A stretch of 28,159 bases of DNA from Mycoemilia scoparia (GCA_027575805.1 JANBPU010000208.1:1-28159), one strand, 5' to 3'. Positions 19,013 to 28,159 are shown, counted from the first letter of the stretch. The notes: generated by a model not told the origin, from the sequence alone. A program made the numbers and translations.

Positions 19013-19524
19013 TCGGCATGTCAAGGGAAATCAACCCATGGACAGTACCATTAGCCATCGAAACCAAGGAAGGCCTCATCGATACATATGCCGAGTTAGA
19101 TACAGGAGCCTCCATGACAAGCATACCTAAATCCCTAGCCGATAAACTAGAAGGTACTATTACCCAGAGTACAGGGCAAATACAATTTGGTATTGACTCG
19201 TTAAAGAAAGACCGTATAGGACAAATTAAGATTAGAATCGTTTGCGGCGAATTCAAACTGTCCCTAATGGCAGAAATACTACCTGGAGAAATGGAACCTC
19301 CAATACTAATCGGTTGAGATGTATTAATTCGATATGGTATTGAACGATTCACAAGGGCCCTTCTCACCCTGCCAGGGCATAACCACATAAATGAGAACAA
19401 CAACTTCACTGAACAGGCTGAAGACGACAGCAAACACTGTAAACATTTCCTTGTTGTTCTAGCTGTTGAGATAAAAAGCAATCAAGAGATAGATCCAGAC
19501 TTACCTTGTCCGATAGAAGAAGCA
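19013..19524 (+). pseudogene. Aspartic protease region with one in-frame TGA
   Basis: The active-site motif LDTGASMTS is at about 19096-19122 (DTGA at 19099-19110), in the retropepsin form. The closing motif PPILIG is followed directly by TGA (19315-19317) and then DVLIRYG. In related proteases an Arg or another residue fills that place (the IIGRD-type motif), so CGA to TGA is the simplest origin; this is inference. The frame continues into RT. Confidence 0.8.
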
Positions 19525-20925
19525 TTGGTAAGGATTCCCACCATTACTGATGAACCTGTTTTCCGTCGACAACTACCTTTCCCAGAAGAAACAGCAAAGC
19601 TGGTCGATAAGGAGATAGAATCTCTGTTGAAATCCAGATTTATCAAACTGGCACTGACCGGAACGAGATTCAACTCGATGATTTTCCTCGTTCCTAAGAA
19701 GGATCATACTGAGGCGTACATTTTGAAAAGACCCGTCATCGATTACCGAGCCCTGAATCTTATCACCCTGGATGATAATTTTCCGTTACCGATACCAAGG
19801 GATATTTTCAATAATTTAGCGGGATACACCTACTTCACCATGCTAGACTTGACGAAGGCATATCACAGATTCCTTGTTACTGAGGAGGACCAAGAAAAGA
19901 CGGCATTTTCATGGCGCAGTGAACACTATGTCTACGTCAGAGCTCCCTTTGGTCTCAAGAACCTTCCCAATATATTCCAACGGGTTATTTCCTGTCTGCT
20001 ATGGAATAACAAGAACGCAAGAGCATACATCGACGATATTGTGATATTCTCTCATACCATCGAAGATCACATCGAACATGTCAGGGACGTTATAAATCGT
20101 CTCAACTTGGCCAATCTCATCCTGAATGTAGATAAATGCCGCTTTGCTATGAAGTCGGTTAAACTACTAGGATTCCTCGTCAACGGTAAACAATACTGGG
20201 TAGACGATAAGCGTCTTGAAGCTTTCAGAAACTGGCCGTACCCGTCAAATAAACACGAGCTACGCGCTTTCCTAGGCACCATTAATTACATAAGGGAACA
20301 CATCCCCAAGATAGCATCATTATCTGCACCTCTAGATAAGTACCATGAGGGTAAGCGAAATACTCCCATCCCAGATACCACGGAACTCCGTCAGGCGTTC
20401 AACGAGTTGAAATTAGCAGCGTTGGACGCATTTCCCTTGTTCTTCCCGGATCATAATCTACTATTCCATATCGCAACAGACGCGTCTGATACAGGTATTG
20501 GTGCGGTACTCTACCAAATCACCAAGGACGACAAGATCATCTACCTATCTTTCCAAGCCAAGTCGCTCAGCAAGGCTCAACGGAATTATACTGTTTCTCA
20601 ATGTGAATTATTGGCAATAGTTTTTGCGTTAACCAAATTTCACCAATACATCTACGGTCATAAATTCACAGTATATACTGATCATGCTGCTCTGATATGG
20701 TTACGCTCACGGAAAGAACTCAGTCCTATGCTGATACGCTGGTACCTAGTCCTACAGGAATATAATTTTGACATAATACATTGTCCTGGACTAGATAATA
20801 TTGTTCCGGACGTCCTCTCACACAGACCTGACAAGAGCATTAAACGCTTAACGACTGAATCTGACGCATTGCAACCGACCAAGACTGTCCTGAACGAGAA
20901 GGAACACTTATCGCTACTAACGAAT
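19525..20925 (+). pseudogene. Reverse transcriptase and RNase H region
   Basis: The region is uninterrupted. RT motifs in order are KRPVIDYRALN (about 19720), YFTMLDLTKAYHRF (19830), APFGLKNLPNIFQ (19942) and the catalytic YIDD at 20026-20037, followed by LLGFLV. RNase H starts near 20395, with IATDASDTGIGAVLYQ, then SQCELLAIVFAL and VYTDHAALIWL, so its acidic residues are retained. Family assignment to Ty3/gypsy is firm because RNase H precedes integrase. Confidence 0.92.
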
Positions 20926-21939
20926 AGTCATATACTGGGTCACTTTGGCGCTAAGACATTGGTATCGTCTATCAGATAGCAAGGATTCAACTGGCCCTCC
21001 CTATGTAAGGATGCTGAACAATTTATCAAAGACTGTCCTGCCTGCCATGCTTTCAATCCTCGCAAGACTCACTATGCGCCTCTACAACCCATTGTGGCTA
21101 GCATGCCCATGGATCACATTGCAATCGATCTTGCTGGACCGCTCAGAATGACTGAGAGTGGGAACCATTACATCCTGGTCGTCATTGACGTGTGTACCCA
21201 CTTCATCTTTTTACTGCCATTGGCCAATAAGTCAGCAGCCGAAGTTACCTACGCATTGGTTAAGATATTCTGTAGCTATGGGTTTCCCAAAGTCATCCAA
21301 TCTGACAACGGTTTAGAGTTCAAGAATGACACCCTCGCTCATCTAGGTAAGAATTACGGCATCGCTCACAGGTTTTTGACACCCTACCATCCACGCGGTA
21401 ATGGTCTTGCTGAATGCCATGTTCAAACGGTCAAACAACAACTTCGGAAACTCACTGATGGTTCACTGACAGAATGGGACCTCCATTTCCCCCTTGTCCA
21501 ATTCTCCATCAATGCCAAGTTCTCTAACGCCATCAGCATGGACCCTGCAATGGCGATGTTTGGCCATTCATTCAATTTCCCGCTGGATTTTTCTGGTTCT
21601 GAACCAGTCCCGTCGATTGATCTGGCGCTCCTGTGCAAATTCCGTGACCTCATCATCCACGCTTCCATCGCTAAATACCTTTCTGATTACCAGTTTGAGG
21701 CCAAGAGGCGCTTTGACAATGCTAAAGCGCTGTTGAATTTATCAGTGGGTGATACCGTCTTGGCTCACATATTTCCTAAGCCTCACTGCAATCTGCCTCA
21801 GTTTGACGGCCCTTTCACTGTGGATCGCATCACTATGGGCAGCTCCTATATTCTGCGCTCGGAGGGGGGTGAGCTACTACCTTGCAAATACGCATTGTCA
21901 CAGCTAGTGGCACTGGACCACAAACCGACACTGTTAAAA
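20926..21939 (+). pseudogene. Integrase region with one in-frame TAG
   Basis: The HHCC zinc finger begins HILGH (from about 20929) and ends CPAC (about 21034-21045). TAG at 20977-20979 interrupts it after SSIR and would come from CAG by one C-to-T change. The catalytic core has D in DHIAIDLAGPL, D in QSDNGLEF and E in NGLAECH, and the last two are separated by exactly 35 residues (DD35E). A GPF motif (FDGPFTVDRI) near 21806 marks the GPY/F module found in gypsy and chromovirus integrases. Confidence 0.92.
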
Positions 21940-22107
21940 GATCACTATGAAATAGATTATATCAAAGCGAGCCGTACTATTGACGGCAAAGAAGAATTCC
22001 TCATCCATTGGCATGGATATGGCTCAGATGACGACACATGGGAAAACATCGATGCATTCCCAGATAAATCCATCCTGGACAGTTATAAAAGGACCATGCC
22101 CAGAATA
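21940..22107 (+). pseudogene. Chromodomain at the integrase C-terminus
   Basis: It runs from DHYEIDYIKASRTIDGKEEF through FLIHWHGYGSDDDTWENIDA to the SILDSYKR helix. The aromatic residues, the W-H-G-Y turn and the TWE motif are all present. Chromodomains in chromoviruses bind histone marks and guide integration, often to heterochromatin. This segment is intact. Confidence 0.93.
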
Positions 22108-23052
22108 AATAAGGTAAACATTCTTTATTTCCCAACTTGTTTTCTGTCACCAATGCCGCCAAAGAAGTCACGCAAAGGGAAGGGGAAAGAACCCCAAGAA
22201 CCACCGAAATGTCACACATCGACCAGAAAGAAGCGGAAGGAACTGGAACCGAGTACGTTGTCGCAAGTGGCCAGTACCTCTAAGACCCAAATAGAGGAAA
22301 ATAAAGAACCATTGCCTGGAACTGAATCAACGGAAGTGTCTGCTACACTCAGCGAGTTAGCCCCACCTAGAGGCGTCAAACCACAAGGTGACCCAAAGAA
22401 AGAGAGTCCCTACAACTCAGCGAAAGAAGAATGGTTCGACCAGCTAGCGAATTCCCCTCCTCCAGCAGGGAAATGCCAACAGACGTTACGCTGTCAAGAC
22501 AGAGCACGCTATGGCGAGGTGTACCGCGACAACTGCCAACAGATATGCATAAACCTTGGGGATTTCTCAACGACGCTTTCGGAAGCGAGGCCAATCGTCC
22601 TGAACGATTTTGGATCAGAGCGCTCGCATAACCCTTTCAGCATCTTGAGGAACATCGACCTAGATCTGGTAATTAGGGCATGGGGTCGACGACACCCCTC
22701 GTTTGACGGCACCCAAGAATACCGTATTATACAATGGGTGGCAAGGGCCTTTCGGAACAGAAGGTTGGTATGCGCTAAACAACATGAATTGGACCTCATA
22801 AACAGGATTGACCGTATGATCAAACCCTTGAGAAGTGAACAATGGTCAAGCAGTACGCGTGTACCACCAACGGCTCCCCCAGTTGAAGAAATGGTAGAAG
22901 AAGAAGCCGATAATGAAAATGAAGAGGAAGAAAGCAAGGATGAAAATGAAGAGGAAGAAGCCATTGATAATAATGAAGAAGATGAAAATGATGACGATAA
23001 TGAAGAAGAAGACAGTGGTAGTGAAGCAAGTACCGTGGAAAGCTCCACCTAA
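22108..23052 (+). CDS. C-terminal extension or third ORF of unknown function
   Basis: After the chromodomain the frame does not end but continues for about 315 residues. An in-frame ATG at 22153 begins MPPKKSRKGKGKE, a typical nuclear-localisation-like start, so this could be a separate 299-residue ORF. A central, apparently folded segment (about 22430-22850) includes EEWFDQLANSPPP, RYGEVYRDNCQQICINLGDF, LDLVIRAWGRRHPSFDG and QWVARAFRNRR. A strongly acidic Glu/Asp/Asn tail (about 22885-23030) follows. No stop breaks it. A GTAAAC string at 22112 could be a splice donor. I recognise no domain; nucleic-acid binding or a chromatin-chaperone-like role is only a guess from composition. Confidence 0.7.
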   Translation, partial: NKVNILYFPTCFLSPMPPKKSRKGKGKEPQEPPKCHTSTRKKRKELEPSTLSQVASTSKTQIEENKEPLPGTESTEVSATLSELAPPRGVKPQGDPKKESPYNSAKEEWFDQLANSPPPAGKCQQTLRCQDRARYGEVYRDNCQQICINLGDFSTTLSEARPIVLNDFGSERSHNPFSILRNIDLDLVIRAWGRRHPSFDGTQEYRIIQWVARAFRNRRLVCAKQHELDLINRIDRMIKPLRSEQWSSSTRVPPTAPPVEEMVEEEADNENEEEESKDENEEEEAIDNNEEDENDDDNEEEDSGSEASTVESST

Positions 23053-23068
23053 CGCCAAGGTTTCCGTT

Positions 23069-23082
23069 AAGGAAGGGGGTGA
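23069..23082 (+). promoter_or_regulatory. Polypurine tract
   Basis: AAGGAAGGGGGTGA lies immediately before the 3' LTR start (TGTTGG at 23083). This is the expected plus-strand primer position for an LTR retroelement. Confidence 0.8.
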
Positions 23083-23617
23083 TGTTGGGCCGTAGCCTAC
23101 ATAGTCCACCCTGAATGATCCCAGATGGGATTATTCCATCCTGAACGATTCAGGATCGCCCTGAACAACTTTCAGTTGATCAGAGTGATTCTGAATCAAT
23201 CAGGATTATGATCTGAGGATTACATTCCTCACTTATCCTTTATTAGTTTAGTTTAGTTTAATGGAGAGTTTCCCTATCTTCATTACCTTTTATAAAATCA
23301 TACTTTTATTTATTTAAAATTAAAGTTGTGGTTGAAAGGATTTGAAGAGTTATAGTTAAACCCTATTGTTTTCTATATAAAATCATTCTTTACTGTCCAT
23401 TGTCATTCCGGACGATTTCTATTTGACAATCTTTAGTCATATTCCCTATCCCCGTTCAGATTCATCCTGAACGATATTTTGTTCTGCTATTCACGCACCC
23501 TTGTGCTTTTCCCTCCTTTACTGTTCTGAATGATTCTTAACCGTTCAGGACAAAAGTCTTTCAGCAACAACTTTTCCAGAACAGTTGAGGCTCATCCCGG
23601 ACGACCCTGGTCTGTCA
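23083..23617 (+). repeat. 3' LTR of the full-length element
   Basis: The 535-bp LTR runs from TGTTGGGCC to TCTGTCA and is collinear with the 5' LTR. The flanking CCTAT (23618-23622) corresponds to CCTAC before the 5' LTR. Confidence 0.95.
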
Positions 23618-24278
23618 CCTATGTCTCAGATGAAAATTCTATGTCTGAGATGTAGTGGTTTTTGCTGTAGTGCCAAAGCACAAAGATAAAGGTATAAAGA
23701 AAATAAACAATATCTGTTGTATATCTATAAAATTGATCAGTGGGTATAAAAATGGAGATTTTCATGACATTACTGTGGTGCTATTTTGTGAAAATAGCCA
23801 CCAATCACAATTTCACTGCCTTCCTATGAGGCTTATTATGACAATGATTCCCCTTTCCCTTTTTGTATAAGACAATGATTAACAACTCCCCTTTTGTCCT
23901 CTACTATTATTATTTTATCTTTCTATTTTTTATCTTATGATGATAGCCAGTTTCCTTTGGCTAGACAGGCAGTTTTATATTGCCTTCCCATAATTCTTAT
24001 TTTTCCTAAATGCTGGGTATTGCCCACATTTTCTTAGTTTAACAACAACATACAGAAGTTTTTCCTTTCAATAAAATATTCCCAATATCCCTGCTGTTAT
24101 ATTCTGTCCAGGATATGCTGAATCCTGCTGCTGTTTCCCCTGCTTTCTCCTAATCTTTCCTTATTTCTTTCCCTTATTTCCCTTTATATCTTTATCTATA
24201 CTAAAAAATCCCTAAAAATATATAAAATCCTAAAATCCCCTAAACATATTACTATTTATCCCCCTTCCTCATCTTGTC
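23618..24278. other. Non-coding stretch, possibly an LTR and leader of another element
   Basis: AT- and CT-rich sequence with AATAAAA near 24072, then a C/T-rich leader directly before ATG at 24279. The last 150 bp look like a retroelement leader, but no LTR boundaries could be fixed. Near 23619-23650 the strings CTATGTCTCAGAT and CTATGTCTGAGAT form a near-direct repeat. No gene is seen. Confidence 0.35.
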
Positions 24279-24359
24279 ATGTCTGTTAATAAGCCTTCTA
24301 ATATAAGGAGTGATGCAGGTTCTGTTCCTGCAGAAAGCTCTACACATTCTACTAGTAGT
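24279..24359 (+). pseudogene. Possible 5' end of a retroelement gag
   Basis: ATG at 24279 opens a 27-residue frame (MSVNKPSNIRSDAGSV...) rich in Ser and Thr, resembling the disordered start of a Gag. At about 24360 it runs directly into antisense RT sequence, so the frame beyond that point is meaningless. It may be a truncated plus-strand element joined head-on to the minus-strand one. Low confidence. Confidence 0.3.
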
Positions 24360-26266
24360 TGGTCATATCCTAAGTATAAATCAAAAATAGTCAGTAATAT
24401 TCTCCCACTAGCATCCTCAGTGATTTCATCAGCATTCAGAGGTCTGTCCACATTCTTTATAGTCACAGCATTGACTGGTTGCATATCTTGTATAAATCAT
24501 AGCTTCATCTTATCCTTCTTCTCTATCATAAACCATCTATTTGCATAAGGTCCTATACATGGTTCCAGTACCCCAGCATCTAACTTCTGTCTAAGTAGTT
24601 CAATAACTTGGTTGTAGAGTGATCTTGGTATTGGGAAAGGTTTGTAATTCCATAATTCATGAGGAACAGTCAGGACATGAATCAGTGGTGCTATTTCAGG
24701 TTTCAAGAGCCCCATCTCTGAATCCTCAAAAGCAAAGACATATTGAACTGCCATCATTGCCTTTCAAAAGTATTCTTCTTCTTTCTCACTTAACCATCTA
24801 TCTCTAATATGTAATGAATCTAGTTGTTCAGGAGTTAATTGTTAGTTTTCAGATTCTACCCTTTCAGGAGTAGGTATCTTGAGTTGGTGTTCTTCTGGTA
24901 GGGGCACATTAACAGGGTGAACTTTCTTCCCTACTGGCTTGTACTTGGCTGCATCACAGTGTAGGAGATATTCATGAGTAACCAGGTTAACATGGTAATA
25001 TCCATCAGGGATATTTTTATCTAGGATTTCTATCACATTGACATCTTGGTAGTTCTTGTTATAAGTGGTTTTGAAGTAGATCATCTGGTTACTATTAGAA
25101 ATCCTATAAACTCGTTTACCATTGGGAAGCTTGCATACAGTCCAGTCAGCTTGTTCCAGGAAAGGTAGGCCCAGAAGAAGATCATACTTGAAGTTCTCTA
25201 TAGCCATCACTGTAGTTGTGAAAGAGGCCTTTCTGAAATGAATGTTAACATTCCATGCTACTCCATTTCCAGCTTGTCTGTGGTTAGTAGCTCCTATCAT
25301 AACCATAGTTAGATCTGCTTCAACTTGGTATCCAGTTTCACATAGCCATAGGTAGTTAGCGAGATTCAGTTCAGATCCTGGATTGATGACTACAACTACA
25401 GGCTCTCCATTAACTGTAGCTTGTACTCATACTGCTTTAATCGAATATAGGTCTTTAGATCTAGACATTTGATAGTTAGCAGTCTCCACAGTAGGCTCTA
25501 CTATAACTCGGTTGTCATGGGTCTCAGCTACATCAGTGTTTGCTAAGCATTTGCGGGTTATAATAGAATGCATAAAGTGATGTCCTTCCTTGCTCATCCC
25601 AAGGAATCGGTATACAGGCATACTGATCGTTGCTTGCTCCATAGCCTCCTGTATATGAACTAAGAGTGGTGGTTCTTCTATAGCAGACCTAATGCAGTAG
25701 GCAGGCTTATTCTTAGTACCTTTCATAGGTTCATCCTTAGTAATTGGCTCATTTGTCATAGGAGTAGTTATCAGTTGGTCAGTTTGTACTCTGGCTTTCT
25801 TAACTATAGGTATTCCACAGTTATCTTGTTCTATAGGTTCATATCTTCTCTTCTTGGCAGTGTCAACATCAGCTTCTTCGATTTGGTCAATAGTAGCAGC
25901 TTCAATACAATTCACTTGTTGCTTCTTACCCTCAGTGTCCAGGACAGCAGAACAAAGGTAATGGGATCTATCCATTGGCTTTAGTCTGTATCCATTTGAG
26001 AGGAAGCATAGGACTCCATCTTTGCGAACAACTTTTCCTTCATAGATGTCTTGGTCTAATCTTCTACATTGACACATGATGTGGTTTAATTCACCACAAT
26101 AATAACAGTTTATTCTCTTAATGATTGTGTTATTATCTTGACTATTCATAACTGTCTTGTTCTTGATAAGTAGGGCCAATCTTGATATCTGGGCAGTCAT
26201 TTCAGCAATAGGATCTTTATTTGTCAATTGCTTATTCAATCCAGTACTATTGTTATAATAGATCAA
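24360..26266 (-). pseudogene. Gag-protease-RT(N-half) remains of Ty3/gypsy family 2
   Basis: One minus-strand frame runs from 26266 to 24360 with stops at 25427 (TGA), 24842 (TAA), 24764 (TGA) and 24497 (TGA). Gag carries a CCHC zinc knuckle, CYYCGELNHIMCQC (26066-26107). The protease has VINPGSELN where an active-site Asp is expected; codon 25382-25384 is AAT (Asn). It ends with the DLLLGLPFL motif. RT begins with the TVPHELWNYKPFPIPR region and includes PVNAVTIKN and IFDLYLGYDQ, after which homology stops. All four stops lie one transition from CGA or CAA. The domain style matches gypsy elements common in fungi. It is clearly dead. Confidence 0.85.
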
Positions 26267-26396
26267 AATAAATAGTTAGTATGTCTATTGAAAGCTAGAG
26301 AAAAAGCTGCTGTTTTATTTTAAGTCAATTACTGTTTCTAATAAAGACCTATTAAAGCTAATAAACTTATGGGTGAAATGAATATATAGTTGAATG

Positions 26397-26609
26397 CTAA
26401 CTATAACAATTGTCCTCATTACAGTGATACTTAGCAGGTTGTACTTTATTCTCCTTCCCATCTTTGCTATCAAATGGCTCCTTTGCCATTATGCATGCTC
26501 AGTTCATCCATTTCAGTTTTTGGACTTTGTCTTTGGCCAGTACAATAGCCTTCTTGAGCAGTGACTCTGCAGTTTCCAACTGATTTATATGCAAGTACAG
26601 ATCATGCAT
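26397..26609 (-). pseudogene. Gag N-terminal-like fragment
   Basis: A minus-strand frame (MHDLYLHINQLETAESLLKK and onward) reads through one TGA to a stop at 26397. It has an amphipathic helix with Lys/Leu repeats, like the N-terminal region of gypsy Gag, and lies directly upstream of the family-2 Gag. About 130 bp without homology separate them. It is probably the same element, but the frame and exact link are uncertain. Confidence 0.4.
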
Positions 26610-26714
26610 AAAACTATTACTGTTACATAAATATTCTAAATAAACTTAACCCATAACTCTTAGTTTAATATAACCTTGTTTACTTATTTCTCATATTTGA
26701 CTCACTTAATAAAC

Positions 26715-27246
26715 GGCTAAAGTTTAGTATAGACCCCCCCAAGAAAACCCATAATAATATTAGTAGTTTTTTAAATTTCCAATGACCCATAATATAGCAT
26801 TTTCATCTTCAAATTTGCTCTAATTATTGATTATTATGCCTTTTATTAATATTTTAATTGTTTTCACAACAAATTATTATGTAAAGCATAATCAAAAAGG
26901 TTAGAGGTTAGAGGTTAGAAGGGTTAGGGTAAGGGTAATTAGTAGTTAAAAGGTTAGGTAGGGTTAAAGGGTAGGTATGTATTATTATATAATCTTATAT
27001 TATAATAAATAATAATTTAGCTTTTAAATAATATAATCTATACCCAAACCCGAACCCTTCTAACCCTAACCCTAACCTCTAACCATTTTTGGGGTCTATT
27101 AAAGCTCTAAAGACCTTATAAAGGCCATTTTTGACATCATTTTACAATTTTAAAATTATAAACCCATAATAAGAATATCAATTTTTATCCAAAATTTGGT
27201 AATATTATTATGGGTTTTCTTGGGGGGTCTATACTAAACTTTAGCC
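26715..27246. mobile_element. 532-bp terminal-inverted-repeat element (MITE-like) with telomere-like tracts
   Basis: The arms at 26715-26762 and 27200-27246 are reverse complements over about 47 bp, starting GGCTAAAGTTTAGTATAGAC. The only visible difference is 7 versus 6 C in one run. Inside, GGTTAGAGGTTAG...GGGTTAGGGT (about 26899-26930) and its complement CCCTAACCCTAACCTCTAACC (about 27064-27085) form a second inverted pair. It has no coding capacity. No target duplication is visible at either boundary choice. It lies between family-2 fragments, and its right arm abuts the RT/RNase H fragment directly. Confidence 0.8.
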
Positions 27247-28085
27247 AATCATATTGTGGGGACTGTAAGACCAGAGCTGATTCAAGCACATCCTTTAACT
27301 TATCAAAGGCAGTCTGCTGTTCATCATCCCAATAGTAATCTACATCTTTCTTTAAGACATCATATAGAGGAGCAGCTATTGTAGCAAAACTATCAATCCA
27401 ACAATGGAAGAATGCACTAGTCAATACGAAACTACAGATCTCAGTCTTATTCTTTGGTATGGACCAATCACAGATCTTTCTTACTGTCTCTGGCAATGGT
27501 TTTCTGCCTTCTGGGGTACAGAGATATCCAAGTAATGCTATCTCTCTCATTCCGATGAATGTTTTCTTAGCACTAATAGTAAGACCTGCATCAATAAGAG
27601 TATATAGTACTTGTACCAAATCTCTAGCATGATCCTTTACTACCAAACATATCCCATTCTCATCTACTGCATTGGTATCCTCTGTTTTACATAAGAATTG
27701 CGTAAAGTATGTATAAGAATATTTAAGAATTATAATAAAATAATAAAACCTAAAAACTCTAACCCAGAACTAAAAAGAAATAGTAAATACTATCAAATAA
27801 CTATTCCCATCTTATTCCATTTAGACTTATGGGTAAGATTAATTTCATTGTCATGTAACACTCTGTCTCTGAGGTCAACGGTCCTAGAATAATACCATCA
27901 TCCATATAAATCAGGACTGTCTTTGGTATCCATTTGGTGAAAACTTTGGTCATAATCCTTTGGAATATCCCTACGGAGTTAGCCCAATCCATGGGAAGAT
28001 GAGTCATTTGCATCAAACTAAGGGGTGTATGCAGAGAGAAGATATCTCTATCCCTTGCATCTAAAGGGATTTGATCATATCTACT
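27247..28085 (-). pseudogene. RT (C-half) and start of RNase H, Ty3/gypsy family 2
   Basis: Homology begins near 28085 with YDQIPLDARDRD, then MTHLPMDWANSVGIFQRIM and the catalytic YMDD (VLIYMDDGIILGP). An AT-rich interruption of about 150 bp (about 27690-27850) follows. The frame resumes with RT thumb sequence (LIDAGLTISAKKTF, IALLGYLC) and ends at SPQYDW, where RNase H should start, exactly at the edge of the inverted-repeat element. The few residues beyond are encoded by that element. It is broken and partial. Confidence 0.8.
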
Positions 28086-28159
28086 GGAATAGTTTATTAT
28101 TCCATATTCTATTGTTTAACCCATAATTTAGTATAGTTTATTATCTTAGTAGTAGTTTT

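Larger units (their letters stand above)
17027..23617 (+). mobile_element. Full-length Ty3/gypsy chromovirus, recently inactivated
   Basis: The 6,591-bp element has LTRs at 17027-17561 and 23083-23617 (535 bp each, TG...CA ends). It has a single-frame gag-pol (17632-23052) and a polypurine tract directly before the 3' LTR. The flanks are CCTAC on the left and CCTAT on the right, a 5-bp target duplication with one mismatch. The domain order is Gag, protease, RT, RNase H, integrase, chromodomain, extension, which is the gypsy order. The chromodomain places it among chromoviruses. Only four stop codons break the frame, so the insertion is young or decayed by a focused process. I see no tRNA-complementary primer site after the 5' LTR. 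Confidence 0.95.

Noticed and set aside
18699..19481. 260-codon minus-strand frame within the element
   Set aside because: It is antisense to gag and protease and has no domain. The plus frame carries the DTGA motif.
22509..23048. Minus-strand Ser/Leu-rich frame
   Set aside because: It is antisense to the acidic tail; the GAA/GAT repeats read as Ser and Leu on the other strand.
26899..27085. True telomere or chromosome end, suggested by the TTAGGG-like tracts
   Set aside because: The tracts are short, degenerate and in inverted orientation inside a terminal-inverted-repeat element, with retroelement sequence on both sides.
26700..27260. CRISPR-like or tandem array
   Set aside because: The only repeats are inverted arms and short degenerate telomere-like units. 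There are no regular spacers, and the genome appears eukaryotic.

Overview
The window looks like an AT-rich fungal nuclear chromosome. The evidence is spliced genes with GTAAG-type donors, Asn/Gln/Thr/Ser homopolymer tracts, Kex2-like dibasic sites in secreted proteins, a fungal-style seven-helix receptor, a nuclear tRNA-Gln gene and abundant Ty3/gypsy elements. An early-diverging fungus (Mucoromycota-like) is my best guess, but no marker gene settles the lineage.

Layout. 1-1.6 kb: no convincing protein gene, but a chain of perfect short hairpins (616-828) downstream of a TATA box, then one copy of a dispersed repeat. 1.7-3.7 kb (minus): a three-exon gene of unknown function whose first exon is uncertain. 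5.2-6.1 kb (plus): a two-exon gene of unknown function. 7.3-7.6 kb (plus): a small secreted basic peptide precursor. 9.5-11.6 kb (plus): an intronless seven-helix receptor with a very long third cytoplasmic loop. 11.65-11.9 kb: a foldback element beside a second copy of the 1.5-kb repeat. 12.2-13.1 kb (minus): a secreted Ser-rich protein with an 18-residue tandem repeat. 14.3 kb (minus): tRNA-Gln(CUG).

From 15 kb onward the window is transposon territory. One Ty3/gypsy family has left four LTRs within 8.6 kb: a reverse-oriented solo LTR with a perfect TATAG target duplication (15025-15561), a second lone LTR (16188-16722), and the two LTRs of a full-length 6.6-kb element (17027-23617). That element is a chromovirus with gag, protease, RT, RNase H, integrase and chromodomain in one continuous frame, broken by only four stop codons. 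It ends in a roughly 300-residue C-terminal extension that I do not recognise. Its two LTRs differ at 15 sites, all transitions and nearly all in CG or CA context. The stop codons fit the same C-to-T process, which suggests methylation-linked or RIP-like decay.

24.3-28.1 kb holds minus-strand remains of a second gypsy family with a CCHC-type Gag. Its RT is split at one codon (YDQ|IPLD) and the two halves lie in swapped order, separated by a 532-bp terminal-inverted-repeat element that carries telomere-like TTAGGG tracts inside.
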